From an uncultured Collinsella sp. (lineage in GTDB: Bacteria > Actinomycetota > Coriobacteriia > Coriobacteriales > Coriobacteriaceae): a DNA stretch of 10,967 nt. The DNA lies in NCBI GenBank assembly GCA_900552295.1, contig URZB01000028.1, positions 1 through 10,967 on the forward strand, in the 5' to 3' direction. The notes under the pieces are model-generated. The model saw only the letters and a list, made by a program, of their open reading frames with translations, made no database searches and was not told where the DNA came from. Shown here piece by piece: positions 1 to 5,538 of this stretch (positions are counted from its first letter, which is position 1; each line of letters starts with the position of its first letter). The position numbers and the translations under genes were made by a program.

Positions 1-25
1 GCCCGTGGGTTATACCCTAAGAGCA

Positions 26-48
26 AACCACCCTTTTTAAGGGTGGTT
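26..48. terminator. Perfect 10-bp hairpin, possible terminator
   Basis: The arms AACCACCCTT (26-35) and AAGGGTGGTT (39-48) are perfectly complementary around a three-base loop. Neither strand shows a strong T-run after the stem; the minus strand continues with only a short TTTGC. It may be a terminator of a neighbour beyond the left edge, or a repeat. Its role is not decided by the sequence. Confidence 0.4.
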
Positions 49-60
49 CTGATTCCAAAA

Positions 61-110
61 TCTATGCAGGGGCCCGCTCGGACATGTGTTCCGAGCGGGC
101 CCCTGCTGTT
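61..110 (-). terminator. Terminator hairpin downstream of rpiB
   Basis: A perfect 17-bp GC-rich stem (66-82 with 90-106) closes a seven-base loop. It starts 25 bases after the rpiB stop codon, read on the minus strand. On that strand the stem is followed by ATAGATTTTGG, a modest T-run. On the plus strand only TGTT follows. An intrinsic terminator for rpiB is the simplest reading, and the symmetry may let it stop transcription from the other side too. Confidence 0.7.
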
Positions 111-130
111 AGCTTGTGGCACTGAATAGT

Positions 131-598
131 TTAGGCTTCCTCGACGATCTTAAGGGCGCGCGTGTGATCGATCTCGTTGAGGAGGTTAACGCGACGCTCG
201 TGACGACCACCCTCAAACTCGGCGTCGAGCCACTCGTCGACGATCATCTTGGCGAGCTCGGAGCCCACGACGCGGGCGCCAAAAGCGAGCACGTTGGTAT
301 TGTTGTGCATGCGGGAGAGCTTGGCGCTGAAGGGCTCGGAGCACACGACGGCGCGTACGCCCTCGACCTTGTTGGCAGCCAGGCTGATACCGACGCCGGT
401 GCCACAGATCAGGATGCCTAGATCGACGTCGCCGTTGGCAACGGCCTTACCCACCTTGTAGCCGGCGATGGGGTAGTCAAAGCTCTCGGAGGTGTCGGTG
501 CCAAAGTTCACGACCTCGCAGCCGCGCTCCTTCAGGTGCTCGGAAATGATGTTCTTGAGCTCGACGGCGGCGTGGTCGTTACCGATACCGATCTTCAT
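131..598 (-). CDS. rpiB: Ribose-5-phosphate isomerase B (RpiB/LacAB family)
   Basis: A 155-residue protein of typical RpiB length. RpiB interconverts ribose 5-phosphate and ribulose 5-phosphate in the pentose phosphate pathway, in the cytoplasm. The family signature is visible in order: GNDHAA with D8-H9 near the N-terminus, ICGTGVGIS with the catalytic Cys65 and T67, HNNTNVLAFGAR with H98-N99, and GRHERRV with the phosphate-binding R132 and R136. The start is chosen at the ATG beginning MKIGIGNDH because GAGAGGA lies about 8 bases upstream; the frame stays open further upstream, but those residues do not belong to the family fold. The gene stands alone, ends in a terminator hairpin, and faces away from the next gene across a palindrome-containing control region. 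Some family members act on allose or galactose phosphates, so the exact sugar is inferred. The first motif has N where GSDH is more usual. Confidence 0.93.
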   Translation of the reverse strand: MKIGIGNDHAAVELKNIISEHLKERGCEVVNFGTDTSESFDYPIAGYKVGKAVANGDVDLGILICGTGVGISLAANKVEGVRAVVCSEPFSAKLSRMHNNTNVLAFGARVVGSELAKMIVDEWLDAEFEGGRHERRVNLLNEIDHTRALKIVEEA

Positions 599-675
599 GG
601 ATGGTTCCTCTCTTGTCTGTGCGGCGCAAATGCTAAAGGTGTTTACCGCGTTCGACTGCATGATAGCGCGACTTT

Positions 676-705
676 TGCGTAAACGCTCGAGCGTTTTTTG
701 GTCAA
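676..705 (-). promoter_or_regulatory. rpiB promoter candidate with 16-bp perfect palindrome operator
   Basis: Positions 681-696 form a perfect palindrome, AAACGCTCGAGCGTTT, centred on TCGA. This is the style of site bound by LacI-family sugar regulators. On the minus strand it directly follows a TTGACC box (705-700), and a weak TACGCA (681-676) sits 18 bases beyond that box, so a bound repressor would cover the promoter spacer. A half-site AAACGCT recurs at 704-710. The palindrome is seen directly; the promoter boxes and the regulator family are inferred. Confidence 0.45.
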
Positions 706-741
706 ACGCTTTAGCATGCGACAAGACCGGTTTCTCATGAA

Positions 742-773
742 TGAATGCCGTCAGTTTGCGCCTGAATGCCGTC
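742..773 (+). repeat. Tandem 11-bp direct repeat upstream of the desulfidase gene
   Basis: TGAATGCCGTC occurs at 742-752 and again at 763-773. The two copies are 21 bp apart start to start, about two turns of the helix, so both face the same side of the DNA. They end about 30 bases before the likely -35 box of the desulfidase gene. This is the arrangement expected for an activator binding as a tandem dimer, but no regulator is identified. Confidence 0.5.
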
Positions 774-796
774 TACCGGAACCTGGGTTGCGGTTT

Positions 797-834
797 TTGA
801 TGCATTGTTATCAAATAAAAGAGCTAATTATTAT
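797..834 (+). promoter_or_regulatory. Promoter candidate for the desulfidase gene
   Basis: TTGTTA (805-810) and TATTAT (829-834) are separated by 18 bases in a locally AT-rich stretch, about 37 bases before the ATG at 871. An inverted repeat, TTGAT (797-801) and ATCAA (810-814) with an 8-base gap, overlaps the -35 box and might be a regulator site. The gap is wider than that of a classical FNR box. Confidence 0.5.
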
Positions 835-870
835 TGAGAGCCCAGCCCGTTATACAAGTAGGAGATACCT

Positions 871-2190
871 ATGCCTGCCGATTCCCTTCGTGATGCCGCG
901 TTTTGCGATGTTTTGAACCGCGAGCTTGTCTGCGCGCTCGGCTGTACCGAGCCCATTGCCGTTGCCTATGCAGCGGCACTGGCGAGCCAGACGCTCGGTT
1001 GCGAGCCCGATCATATGGATGTTGCCTGCTCGGGCAACATCATCAAGAACGTCAAGAGCGTGACCGTGCCCAACTCGGGCGGAATGCATGGTATTGAAGC
1101 CGCGGCCGTGCTGGGTGCCGTGGGCGGCGACGCCAAGAGCGCGCTCGAGGTGCTCGAGAGCGTCGATGACGCGGACCGCGCCCGCGTGGCCGAGCTGCTT
1201 GCCGATGCGGACTACTGCGATGTGTCGCTTGTCGAGGGTGTGCCCAACCTCTACATCAAGGTGACTGCGACGGCCGGGGGCCATACCGCGGTCGTCGAGA
1301 TTACCGATCACCACACTAATGTCACGTGCCATACGCTCGACGGTATTCCGGTATGCGGTAAGTCGGCGGGGGAGTGCGCCGCCTGCGCCGAGCGCGTGGT
1401 GGCCGAGCGTGCGGCAGATAACGCCGACACGCCCATGTCGATCGAGACCATCATCGACTTTATCGAGGACGGTGACATTGAGGACGCCCGCGCTGCCGTT
1501 GAGCGTCAGATTGAGCTGAATGGCGCGATCAGTGCCGAGGGCCTCGCGCACGCTTGGGGCGCCGAGGTGGGTCGTACGCTGCTGGGTGCTCGTGCCGATG
1601 ACGTCGCCTGCCGTGCCCGTGCCCGTGCGGCCGCCGGGTCCGACGCCCGCATGAACGGCTGCGCGCTGCCGGTCGCCATTGTGTGCGGCTCGGGCAATCA
1701 GGGCATTACCTGCGCATTGCCCGTCATGGAGTATGCCGAGTACCTGCGTTGCGACCACGAGCGCCTGGTGCGCGCCGTGATGCTGTCCGATCTTATTGCC
1801 GTGCATATCAAGAGCTATATTGGTGCGCTTTCGGCGTTTTGCGGTGCTATTTGCGCTGCGTGCGGCGCCGGCGCTGCGATTACCTGGCTGTGCGGTGGCA
1901 CGCGCGAACAGATTGGCGCGACCGTCTCGAACACGCTCGGTAACGTGGGCGGCATCGTGTGCGACGGCGCCAAGGCGAGCTGTGCCGCCAAGATCTCGGC
2001 TGCCGTCGATGCGGCGATTCTGGGCCATGATATGGCCATGCAGGGTCGCGGCTTCCGCGCCGGCGAGGGCCTGATCCAAGATACCGTTGAGCAAACAATC
2101 GCCAGTATGGGCTACGTAGGCCGCGTGGGCATGAAGGACACCGACATCGAGATCCTCAACATCATGATCGGCAAAACCCAGGTGTGCTAG
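871..2190 (+). CDS. Iron-sulfur L-cysteine desulfidase / serine dehydratase-like protein (UPF0597, CyuA/YhaM family)
   Basis: A 439-residue cytoplasmic enzyme. Family members split L-cysteine into pyruvate, ammonia and hydrogen sulfide using an oxygen-sensitive [4Fe-4S] cluster; they resemble the alpha chain of bacterial L-serine dehydratase. The N-terminal signature LGCTEP places Cys25 exactly where the family's first cluster ligand lies. Later come GNIIKNVKSVTVPNSGG, the glycine-rich GSGNQGITC ending in Cys281, and a cysteine-dense AFCGAICAACGAG with Cys324, Cys328 and Cys331. In the characterised archaeal homologue three cysteines at comparable positions hold the cluster, so C25, C281 and one of the last group are the likely ligands. 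Start at 871: AGGAGA lies five bases upstream. The gene is monocistronic, with a hairpin right after the stop. Substrate is inferred from the family: L-cysteine is favoured over L-serine. An anaerobic host would suit the exposed cluster. Confidence 0.88.
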   Translation: MPADSLRDAAFCDVLNRELVCALGCTEPIAVAYAAALASQTLGCEPDHMDVACSGNIIKNVKSVTVPNSGGMHGIEAAAVLGAVGGDAKSALEVLESVDDADRARVAELLADADYCDVSLVEGVPNLYIKVTATAGGHTAVVEITDHHTNVTCHTLDGIPVCGKSAGECAACAERVVAERAADNADTPMSIETIIDFIEDGDIEDARAAVERQIELNGAISAEGLAHAWGAEVGRTLLGARADDVACRARARAAAGSDARMNGCALPVAIVCGSGNQGITCALPVMEYAEYLRCDHERLVRAVMLSDLIAVHIKSYIGALSAFCGAICAACGAGAAITWLCGGTREQIGATVSNTLGNVGGIVCDGAKASCAAKISAAVDAAILGHDMAMQGRGFRAGEGLIQDTVEQTIASMGYVGRVGMKDTDIEILNIMIGKTQVC

Positions 2191-2216
2191 TTACGCGGTT
2201 TTACCAAACCGCGTAA
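2191..2216. terminator. Perfect 11-bp hairpin immediately after the desulfidase stop codon
   Basis: TTACGCGGTTT (2191-2201) pairs perfectly with AAACCGCGTAA (2206-2216) over a TACC loop, starting at the base after the stop codon. There is no T-run behind it, so it is a poor classical terminator. It may instead act as a 3'-end barrier together with the larger element that begins four bases later. Confidence 0.5.
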
Positions 2217-2219
2217 CCA

Positions 2220-2334
2220 GTCGACGCTGCAAATGCCCCTAAGCGGCAATCTGCCTTTCAATCGTCGGGCATGGCCAGAAGGCCTATGCCCTCCTCTTTC
2301 AAGGCACATTGCTCGCTTAGGGGCATTTTCGCTG
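2220..2334 (+). ncRNA. Structured RNA element, copy 1 (unknown family)
   Basis: A 115-base element with nested stems. P1 is a perfect 14-bp stem (2231-2244 with 2315-2328). Inside it are GCAA/TTGC (2246-2249 with 2309-2312), TGCCTT/AAGGCA (2252-2257 with 2301-2306), a large internal loop, GGGCAT/ATGCCC (2267-2272 with 2286-2291) and GGCC/GGCC (2273-2276 with 2281-2284) capped by AGAA. The core is almost identical to a second copy at 5311-5426, while P1 differs and is fully compensated. It follows the desulfidase gene and is convergent to the HAD gene. TTTT at 2326-2329 ends the stem, so terminator activity is possible. The orientation is taken from the upstream gene. A mobile palindromic repeat is the main alternative. 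Confidence 0.6.
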
Positions 2335-2379
2335 ACTTGTGCTCAACCTGCGGCGATATTTGGTTTGGAGCGAGGGGTC

Positions 2380-3138
2380 CTACGACAGTTCGTCGGCTAC
2401 TTGGTGTTCGTAGAAGGCTTCGATTACGGCGTTAAAGTCGCGGGCGAAGTCTTCCATGGTTCCGCGCCAGGTGGCTCGGCCGGGTTTTCCCTGGCCAACA
2501 TAGGCAGTTTGAATGCCGCAGGCGGGACTGGGGAAGTCGCGCTTGGGATCGTTGCCCACCATAAGGACCTCGTGTGGCTCGAGCCCCATCACCTGAAGCT
2601 GCTCTAGATAGTAGGTGGCATCGGGCTTGCAGCGGGTGGCGTTTCCCATGTGCGTCACGAGTTCAAAGGGGGCGTCGGCCAGGTCGCCCCAACCCATGCG
2701 GCACTCGATGGCCCCCTGGGGAAAGCTGGGGTTGGTAAAGAGCGCGCAGCGCAGCCCTGCGTCCTGTACGGCCTGGAGCGCGGCGTGTGCGCCCGGCATG
2801 GCGTGGGCGTTAATGATATCGTCGTTCTTGTACGGAAGAACTTCGCGGTCATAGTAGGTAAACGCCTCGTAGATGAGGGGATCGGAGAGGCAGATCCCGC
2901 ATCGGCGCTCGACCTCTTCTTGGTAAAACTCAAGATTGGTGCGGTTGTCCGTGCCGCTGCGGCGATTGGCGTTGAGGTCGACCAGGATGGTGCCGAGGCG
3001 CGCCATCGTGCCACCGCGGCTGCGGCGCCCGATATCCGCGAGCATCGAAGAGACATCCTTAAAATAGCGAAGGATGAACGCGTTGAGGTTGATGCTGAGA
3101 AGCGTTTCGTCCATATCGAAAACGACTGCTTTGAGCAC
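2380..3138 (-). CDS. HAD-superfamily hydrolase (phosphatase-like)
   Basis: A 252-residue protein carrying all four HAD motifs: motif I VFDMDETL with nucleophile Asp8 and Asp10, motif II LFTNPS with Thr135, motif III Lys171 in RCKPD, and motif IV VGNDPKRD with Asp197 and Asp201. A helical cap lies between motifs I and II (about residues 17-110), as in subfamily I. HAD enzymes of this type dephosphorylate small metabolites through an aspartyl-phosphate intermediate; the substrate cannot be told. The start is set at a GTG because it sits two codons before the KAVVFD strand and has AAAGG seven bases upstream. The frame is open upstream to 3309, but that stretch is the promoter region shared with rpsA and resembles no HAD N-terminus. 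It ends convergent to the desulfidase gene, with the structured element between them. Confidence 0.87.
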   Translation of the reverse strand: MLKAVVFDMDETLLSINLNAFILRYFKDVSSMLADIGRRSRGGTMARLGTILVDLNANRRSGTDNRTNLEFYQEEVERRCGICLSDPLIYEAFTYYDREVLPYKNDDIINAHAMPGAHAALQAVQDAGLRCALFTNPSFPQGAIECRMGWGDLADAPFELVTHMGNATRCKPDATYYLEQLQVMGLEPHEVLMVGNDPKRDFPSPACGIQTAYVGQGKPGRATWRGTMEDFARDFNAVIEAFYEHQVADELS

Positions 3139-3247
3139 GCGGGCACCTTTCTCGAAAAATCGATCTAGAATCGTTGGCTCCGGATACTTTACCCCAAAGC
3201 CGAATGCCTGGCTGGTTATCGTCAAGTTGCGGAGACGTGTGTTCATA

Positions 3248-3277
3248 AGATTACGAAAAAGTCTCCACACGAGTAAA
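3248..3277 (-). promoter_or_regulatory. Weak promoter candidate for the HAD gene
   Basis: On the minus strand TTTACT (3277-3272) and TAATCT (3253-3248) are 18 bases apart. This gives a leader of about 100 bases before the GTG start. An inverted repeat, GGAGAC at about 3231 and GTCTCC at 3261, flanks the -10 box. The assignment is tentative. Confidence 0.3.
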
Positions 3278-3293
3278 AAATCGCAGTTCACGC

Positions 3294-3322
3294 TTGAAAT
3301 CGAACTCATTTCCCCGTAACCT
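3294..3322 (+). promoter_or_regulatory. Promoter candidate for rpsA
   Basis: TTGAAA (3294-3299) and TAACCT (3317-3322) are separated by an ideal 17 bases. Transcription from here gives a leader of about 125 bases before the TTG start codon, long enough for mRNA-level control. The alternative -10 TATACG overlaps it. The remaining bases of this 315-bp intergenic region hold no gene that I can support. Confidence 0.5.
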
Positions 3323-3424
3323 ATACGAACGTGATTGCATAAGCGTCACATTAGTATCTGTCGGCTCCCGAGTGTTCCTAAACGTTGTGTGCTTGTCGCA
3401 CCCTTCTGTAGGTCCTAGCAATCG

Positions 3425-3449
3425 GGGCCCCGTAGTTCGAAAGGGGTCC
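3425..3449 (+). promoter_or_regulatory. Hairpin masking the rpsA ribosome binding site
   Basis: GGGCCCC (3425-3431) can pair with GGGGTCC (3443-3449), seven pairs including one G-U, over an 11-base loop. The right arm contains the GGGG of the Shine-Dalgarno AAAGGGG (3440-3446) that precedes the TTG start at 3454. When folded it would hide the ribosome site. S1 is known to repress its own translation in Escherichia coli, so a similar autoregulatory role here is a reasonable inference. Confidence 0.45.
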
Positions 3450-3453
3450 ACCT

Positions 3454-4620
3454 TTGAGTGAGATTCAGAACTCGTCCATTTTCTCTCTTGACGATGTCAA
3501 CGAGGAGGAGATGAACAACCTCATCGACGGTACGATTACCGACTTTGATGAGGGCGATCTCGTTAACGGCACTGTCGTTAAGATCGAGCATGACGAGGTG
3601 CTCGTTGACATCGGATTCAAGTCCGAGGGCGTTATCCCGGTCCGCGAGCTGTCCATCCGCAAGGACGCTAACCCTGCAGACATCGTTGCACTCGGTGATC
3701 CCATCGAGGCTCTGGTACTCCAGAAGGAGGACAAGGACGGTCGTCTGGTCCTGTCCAAGAAGCGTGCCGAGTACGAGCGTGCTTGGAACCGCATCGAGGA
3801 GAAGTTCAACTCCGGCGAGAACGTCGAGGGCGAGGTTATCGAGGTTGTCAAGGGCGGCCTGATCCTCGACATCGGCCTGCGTGGCTTCCTGCCCGCCTCC
3901 CTCGTCGACCTCCGTCGCGTCAAGGACCTCACCTCCTACATGGGCACCCGCATCGAGGCCCGCGTCATCGAGATGGACCGCAACCGCAACAACGTCGTCC
4001 TCTCCCGTCGCGTCGTGCTCGAGGAGTCCCGTAAGGCCGAGCGCTCCGAGATCCTGTCCAAGCTCAAGTCTGGCATGCGTCTCCAGGGCACCGTTTCCTC
4101 CATCGTCGACTTCGGCGCCTTCGTCGACCTCGGTGGTATCGACGGCCTCATCCACATTTCCGAGCTCTCCTGGAACCACGTCAACCATCCTTCCGAGGTT
4201 GTCAAGGTCGGCCAGGAGGTCGAGGTCGAGGTTCTCGACGTCGATCTCAACCGCGAGCGCATCTCCCTGGGTCTCAAGCAGACCACCGAGGATCCGTGGC
4301 GCGCACTGGTCAAGAAGTACCCCGTCGGCGCTATCGTCGAGGGCACTGTGACCAAGCTTGTCCCGTTCGGCGCTTTCGTCGATCTGGGCGAGGGCATCGA
4401 GGGCCTGGTGCACATCTCCGAGATGGCCAACAAGCACGTCGATCAGCCTTCTCAGGTCACCCACGTGGGCGACAAGGTTCAGGTCAAGGTCATGGAGATC
4501 GACCTCGACCGTCGTCGTATCTCCCTGTCCATGAAGTCCGCTGCTGAGACTCTGGGCGTCGAGATCGAGGTTACCCCGCTGCCTTCCGAGAAGAAGGACG
4601 AGGAGACCGACGCCGAGTAA
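3454..4620 (+). CDS. rpsA: 30S ribosomal protein S1
   Basis: A 388-residue RNA-binding protein of the small ribosomal subunit that helps mRNA dock and unfold. Four S1 (OB-fold) domains are visible at about residues 34-103, 121-186, 206-275 and 292-361. The last two carry the typical FGAFVDLGG/GIDGLIHISELSW and FGAFVDLGEGIEGLVHISEM motifs. This four-domain form matches actinobacterial S1; E. coli S1 has six domains. A short acidic tail ends the protein. The start is a TTG, seven bases after AAAGGGG; the residues that follow, SEIQNSS...NEEEMNNL, give the expected acidic N-terminal arm, so the later ATG at 3511 would cut off real sequence. Codon use is strongly biased to C-ending codons, as expected for a highly expressed gene. 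It is transcribed alone and ends in a strong terminator. Confidence 0.97.
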   Translation: MSEIQNSSIFSLDDVNEEEMNNLIDGTITDFDEGDLVNGTVVKIEHDEVLVDIGFKSEGVIPVRELSIRKDANPADIVALGDPIEALVLQKEDKDGRLVLSKKRAEYERAWNRIEEKFNSGENVEGEVIEVVKGGLILDIGLRGFLPASLVDLRRVKDLTSYMGTRIEARVIEMDRNRNNVVLSRRVVLEESRKAERSEILSKLKSGMRLQGTVSSIVDFGAFVDLGGIDGLIHISELSWNHVNHPSEVVKVGQEVEVEVLDVDLNRERISLGLKQTTEDPWRALVKKYPVGAIVEGTVTKLVPFGAFVDLGEGIEGLVHISEMANKHVDQPSQVTHVGDKVQVKVMEIDLDRRRISLSMKSAAETLGVEIEVTPLPSEKKDEETDAE

Positions 4621-4644
4621 ATCGGTTTGACGATCACTTGTTTT

Positions 4645-4680
4645 AAGGGATCCGTCCGCAATGGACGGGTCCCTTTTTTT
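4645..4680 (+). terminator. Intrinsic terminator of rpsA
   Basis: AAGGGATCCGTCC (4645-4657) pairs with GGACGGGTCCCTT (4663-4675) with a single G-U pair, over a GCAAT loop. The stem runs into seven or more T residues. This is a textbook rho-independent terminator 24 bases after the rpsA stop codon. Confidence 0.93.
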
Positions 4681-4943
4681 CATTTGCTGCTGAGGTGCGC
4701 GATGCTGCCCGGGCTGTCCACAGGCTATTGGGTTGTCAGTGCATGAAAAATGCCGACATCCCGCCTCGGGGAGGAGGCGGGAACACACCGAGTAGACGGA
4801 GGGGTGTGGAGCGCGGTCGCGTCTCGACTGACGACGTTGCCCATCGACAAGACCATTGTAGCGCATGGCGGTTCTTGGTTTATCGTGTCGAGCGTTTGCG
4901 TTGTGCCATTGCCTGCGGCAACGGTGTGTTACACTCTTGCACT
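4681..4943 (+). other. Spacer between rpsA and rnpB with two consecutive hairpins
   Basis: No coding sequence is supported here. Two hairpins follow each other: CCCGCCTC (4760-4767) with GAGGCGGG (4774-4781), then CACACC (4784-4789) with GGTGTG (4803-4808). They could belong to a small RNA or to a longer rnpB precursor, but I see no known RNA family signature. The rnpB promoter occupies the right end. Confidence 0.4.
4909..4935 (+). promoter_or_regulatory. Promoter of rnpB
   Basis: The -10 box TACACT (4930-4935) ends eight bases before the first base of the RNase P RNA P1 helix (4944), which is the right distance for a transcript starting at the mature 5' end. TTGCCT (4909-4914) is the best -35 match, with a short 15-base spacer. 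Confidence 0.55.
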
Positions 4944-5305
4944 GCTGAGTGGGCCAGACGGTCGCGCGATGTGCTGCTTGCAGCACGCGTGAGGAAAGTC
5001 CGGGCTCCAGAGGGCGGGATGCCGGCTAACGGCCGGGCGGAGTGATCCGACGGAAAGCGCCGCAGAAAAGAAGACTCCCACCTGCGCCGCAAGGCGTAAA
5101 GGGAAAAGCTGAAACGGTGGTGTAAGAGACCACCAGCGTCGTGGTAACACGGCGGCTTGGCAAGCCCCATCCGGAGCAAGCGCGAATAGGAACGCTATGG
5201 GCCGGCCCGGTCCGCGTTCGGGTAGCGTGCGTGGAACTGCACGGTAACGTGCAGACAAGATAAATGACCGTTCACGACAGAACCCGGCTTATCGGCCCAC
5301 TCAGC
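4944..5305 (+). ncRNA. rnpB: RNase P RNA, bacterial type A
   Basis: The catalytic RNA of ribonuclease P, which trims the 5' leader from precursor tRNAs. The ends are set by the P1 helix: GCTGAGTGGGCC (4944-4955) is perfectly complementary to GGCCCACTCAGC (5294-5305). Conserved region I, GAGGAAAGTCCGGGCTCC, begins at 4991. Near the 3' end are AGATAAATGA (5258-5267) and conserved region V, ACAGAACCCGGCTTAT (5277-5292). The length of about 362 bases is normal. No protein-coding reading of this stretch should be accepted. The gene has its own promoter; the second structured element begins six bases after its 3' end and may serve as its terminator or processing signal. Confidence 0.97.
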
Positions 5306-5310
5306 ACTTT

Positions 5311-5426
5311 GTTGACGCTGCGAACCCGTCAGCGCGGCAATCTGCCTTTCAAGCCTTCGGGCATGACCATAAGGTCAATGCCCTTGTCTTTCAAGGCACC
5401 TTGCTCGCGCTGACGGGTTCTCGCTG
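5311..5426 (+). ncRNA. Structured RNA element, copy 2 (unknown family)
   Basis: The second copy of the element seen at 2220-2334. P1 is a perfect 14-bp stem (5322-5335 with 5407-5420) whose sequence differs from copy 1 at eight positions, all compensated. The core is nearly identical to copy 1: GCAA/TTGC (5337-5340 with 5401-5404), TGCCTT/AAGGCA (5343-5348 with 5393-5398), GGGCAT/ATGCCC (5359-5364 with 5378-5383) and GACC/GGTC (5365-5368 with 5373-5376). The last helix contains a G-C to A-U change relative to copy 1. Outside P1 both copies share GTYGACGCTGC on the left and TCGCTG on the right, which defines the boundaries. It starts six bases after rnpB and ends about 110 bases before the yigZ-like gene. 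The T-run is weak (TTCTC), so its action as a terminator is uncertain. Confidence 0.6.
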
Positions 5427-5538
5427 TTGGTGACGGTATCATTGGCGTTTCCGTTCTTGTTGGCGAGGTCAACGGTGCTGTCTTTGCCGTATTATTGAGG
5501 CTGTTTGTTGCTGCGCTTTATTTTGTTGAGGGGCTTTG

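Noticed and set aside
599..724. Longer N-terminus for rpiB starting at 724
   Set aside because: It would translate the promoter palindrome. The ATG at 598 has a good ribosome site and begins the conserved fold.
850..2094. 414-codon open frame on the minus strand opposite the desulfidase gene
   Set aside because: The plus-strand frame has clear family motifs, a ribosome site and the right length; the antisense frame has none of these.
3139..3309. Longer N-terminus for the HAD protein starting at 3309
   Set aside because: It runs through the shared promoter region and is unlike HAD N-termini. GTG at 3138 has a ribosome site and sits directly before motif I.
3415..4986. 523-codon open frame on the minus strand opposite rpsA
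   Set aside because: Composition shadow of the strongly biased rpsA codons. It shows low-complexity Asp/Leu/Val runs, no family motif, and it crosses the rpsA terminator.
4695..5258. Open frames overlapping the RNase P RNA on both strands
   Set aside because: The RNA has all conserved regions and a perfect P1 helix, so these frames are accidental.
2220..5426. Paired elements as the ends of one composite transposon
   Set aside because: They are in direct orientation around ordinary housekeeping genes (HAD, rpsA, rnpB), with no transposase between them and with different closing stems.
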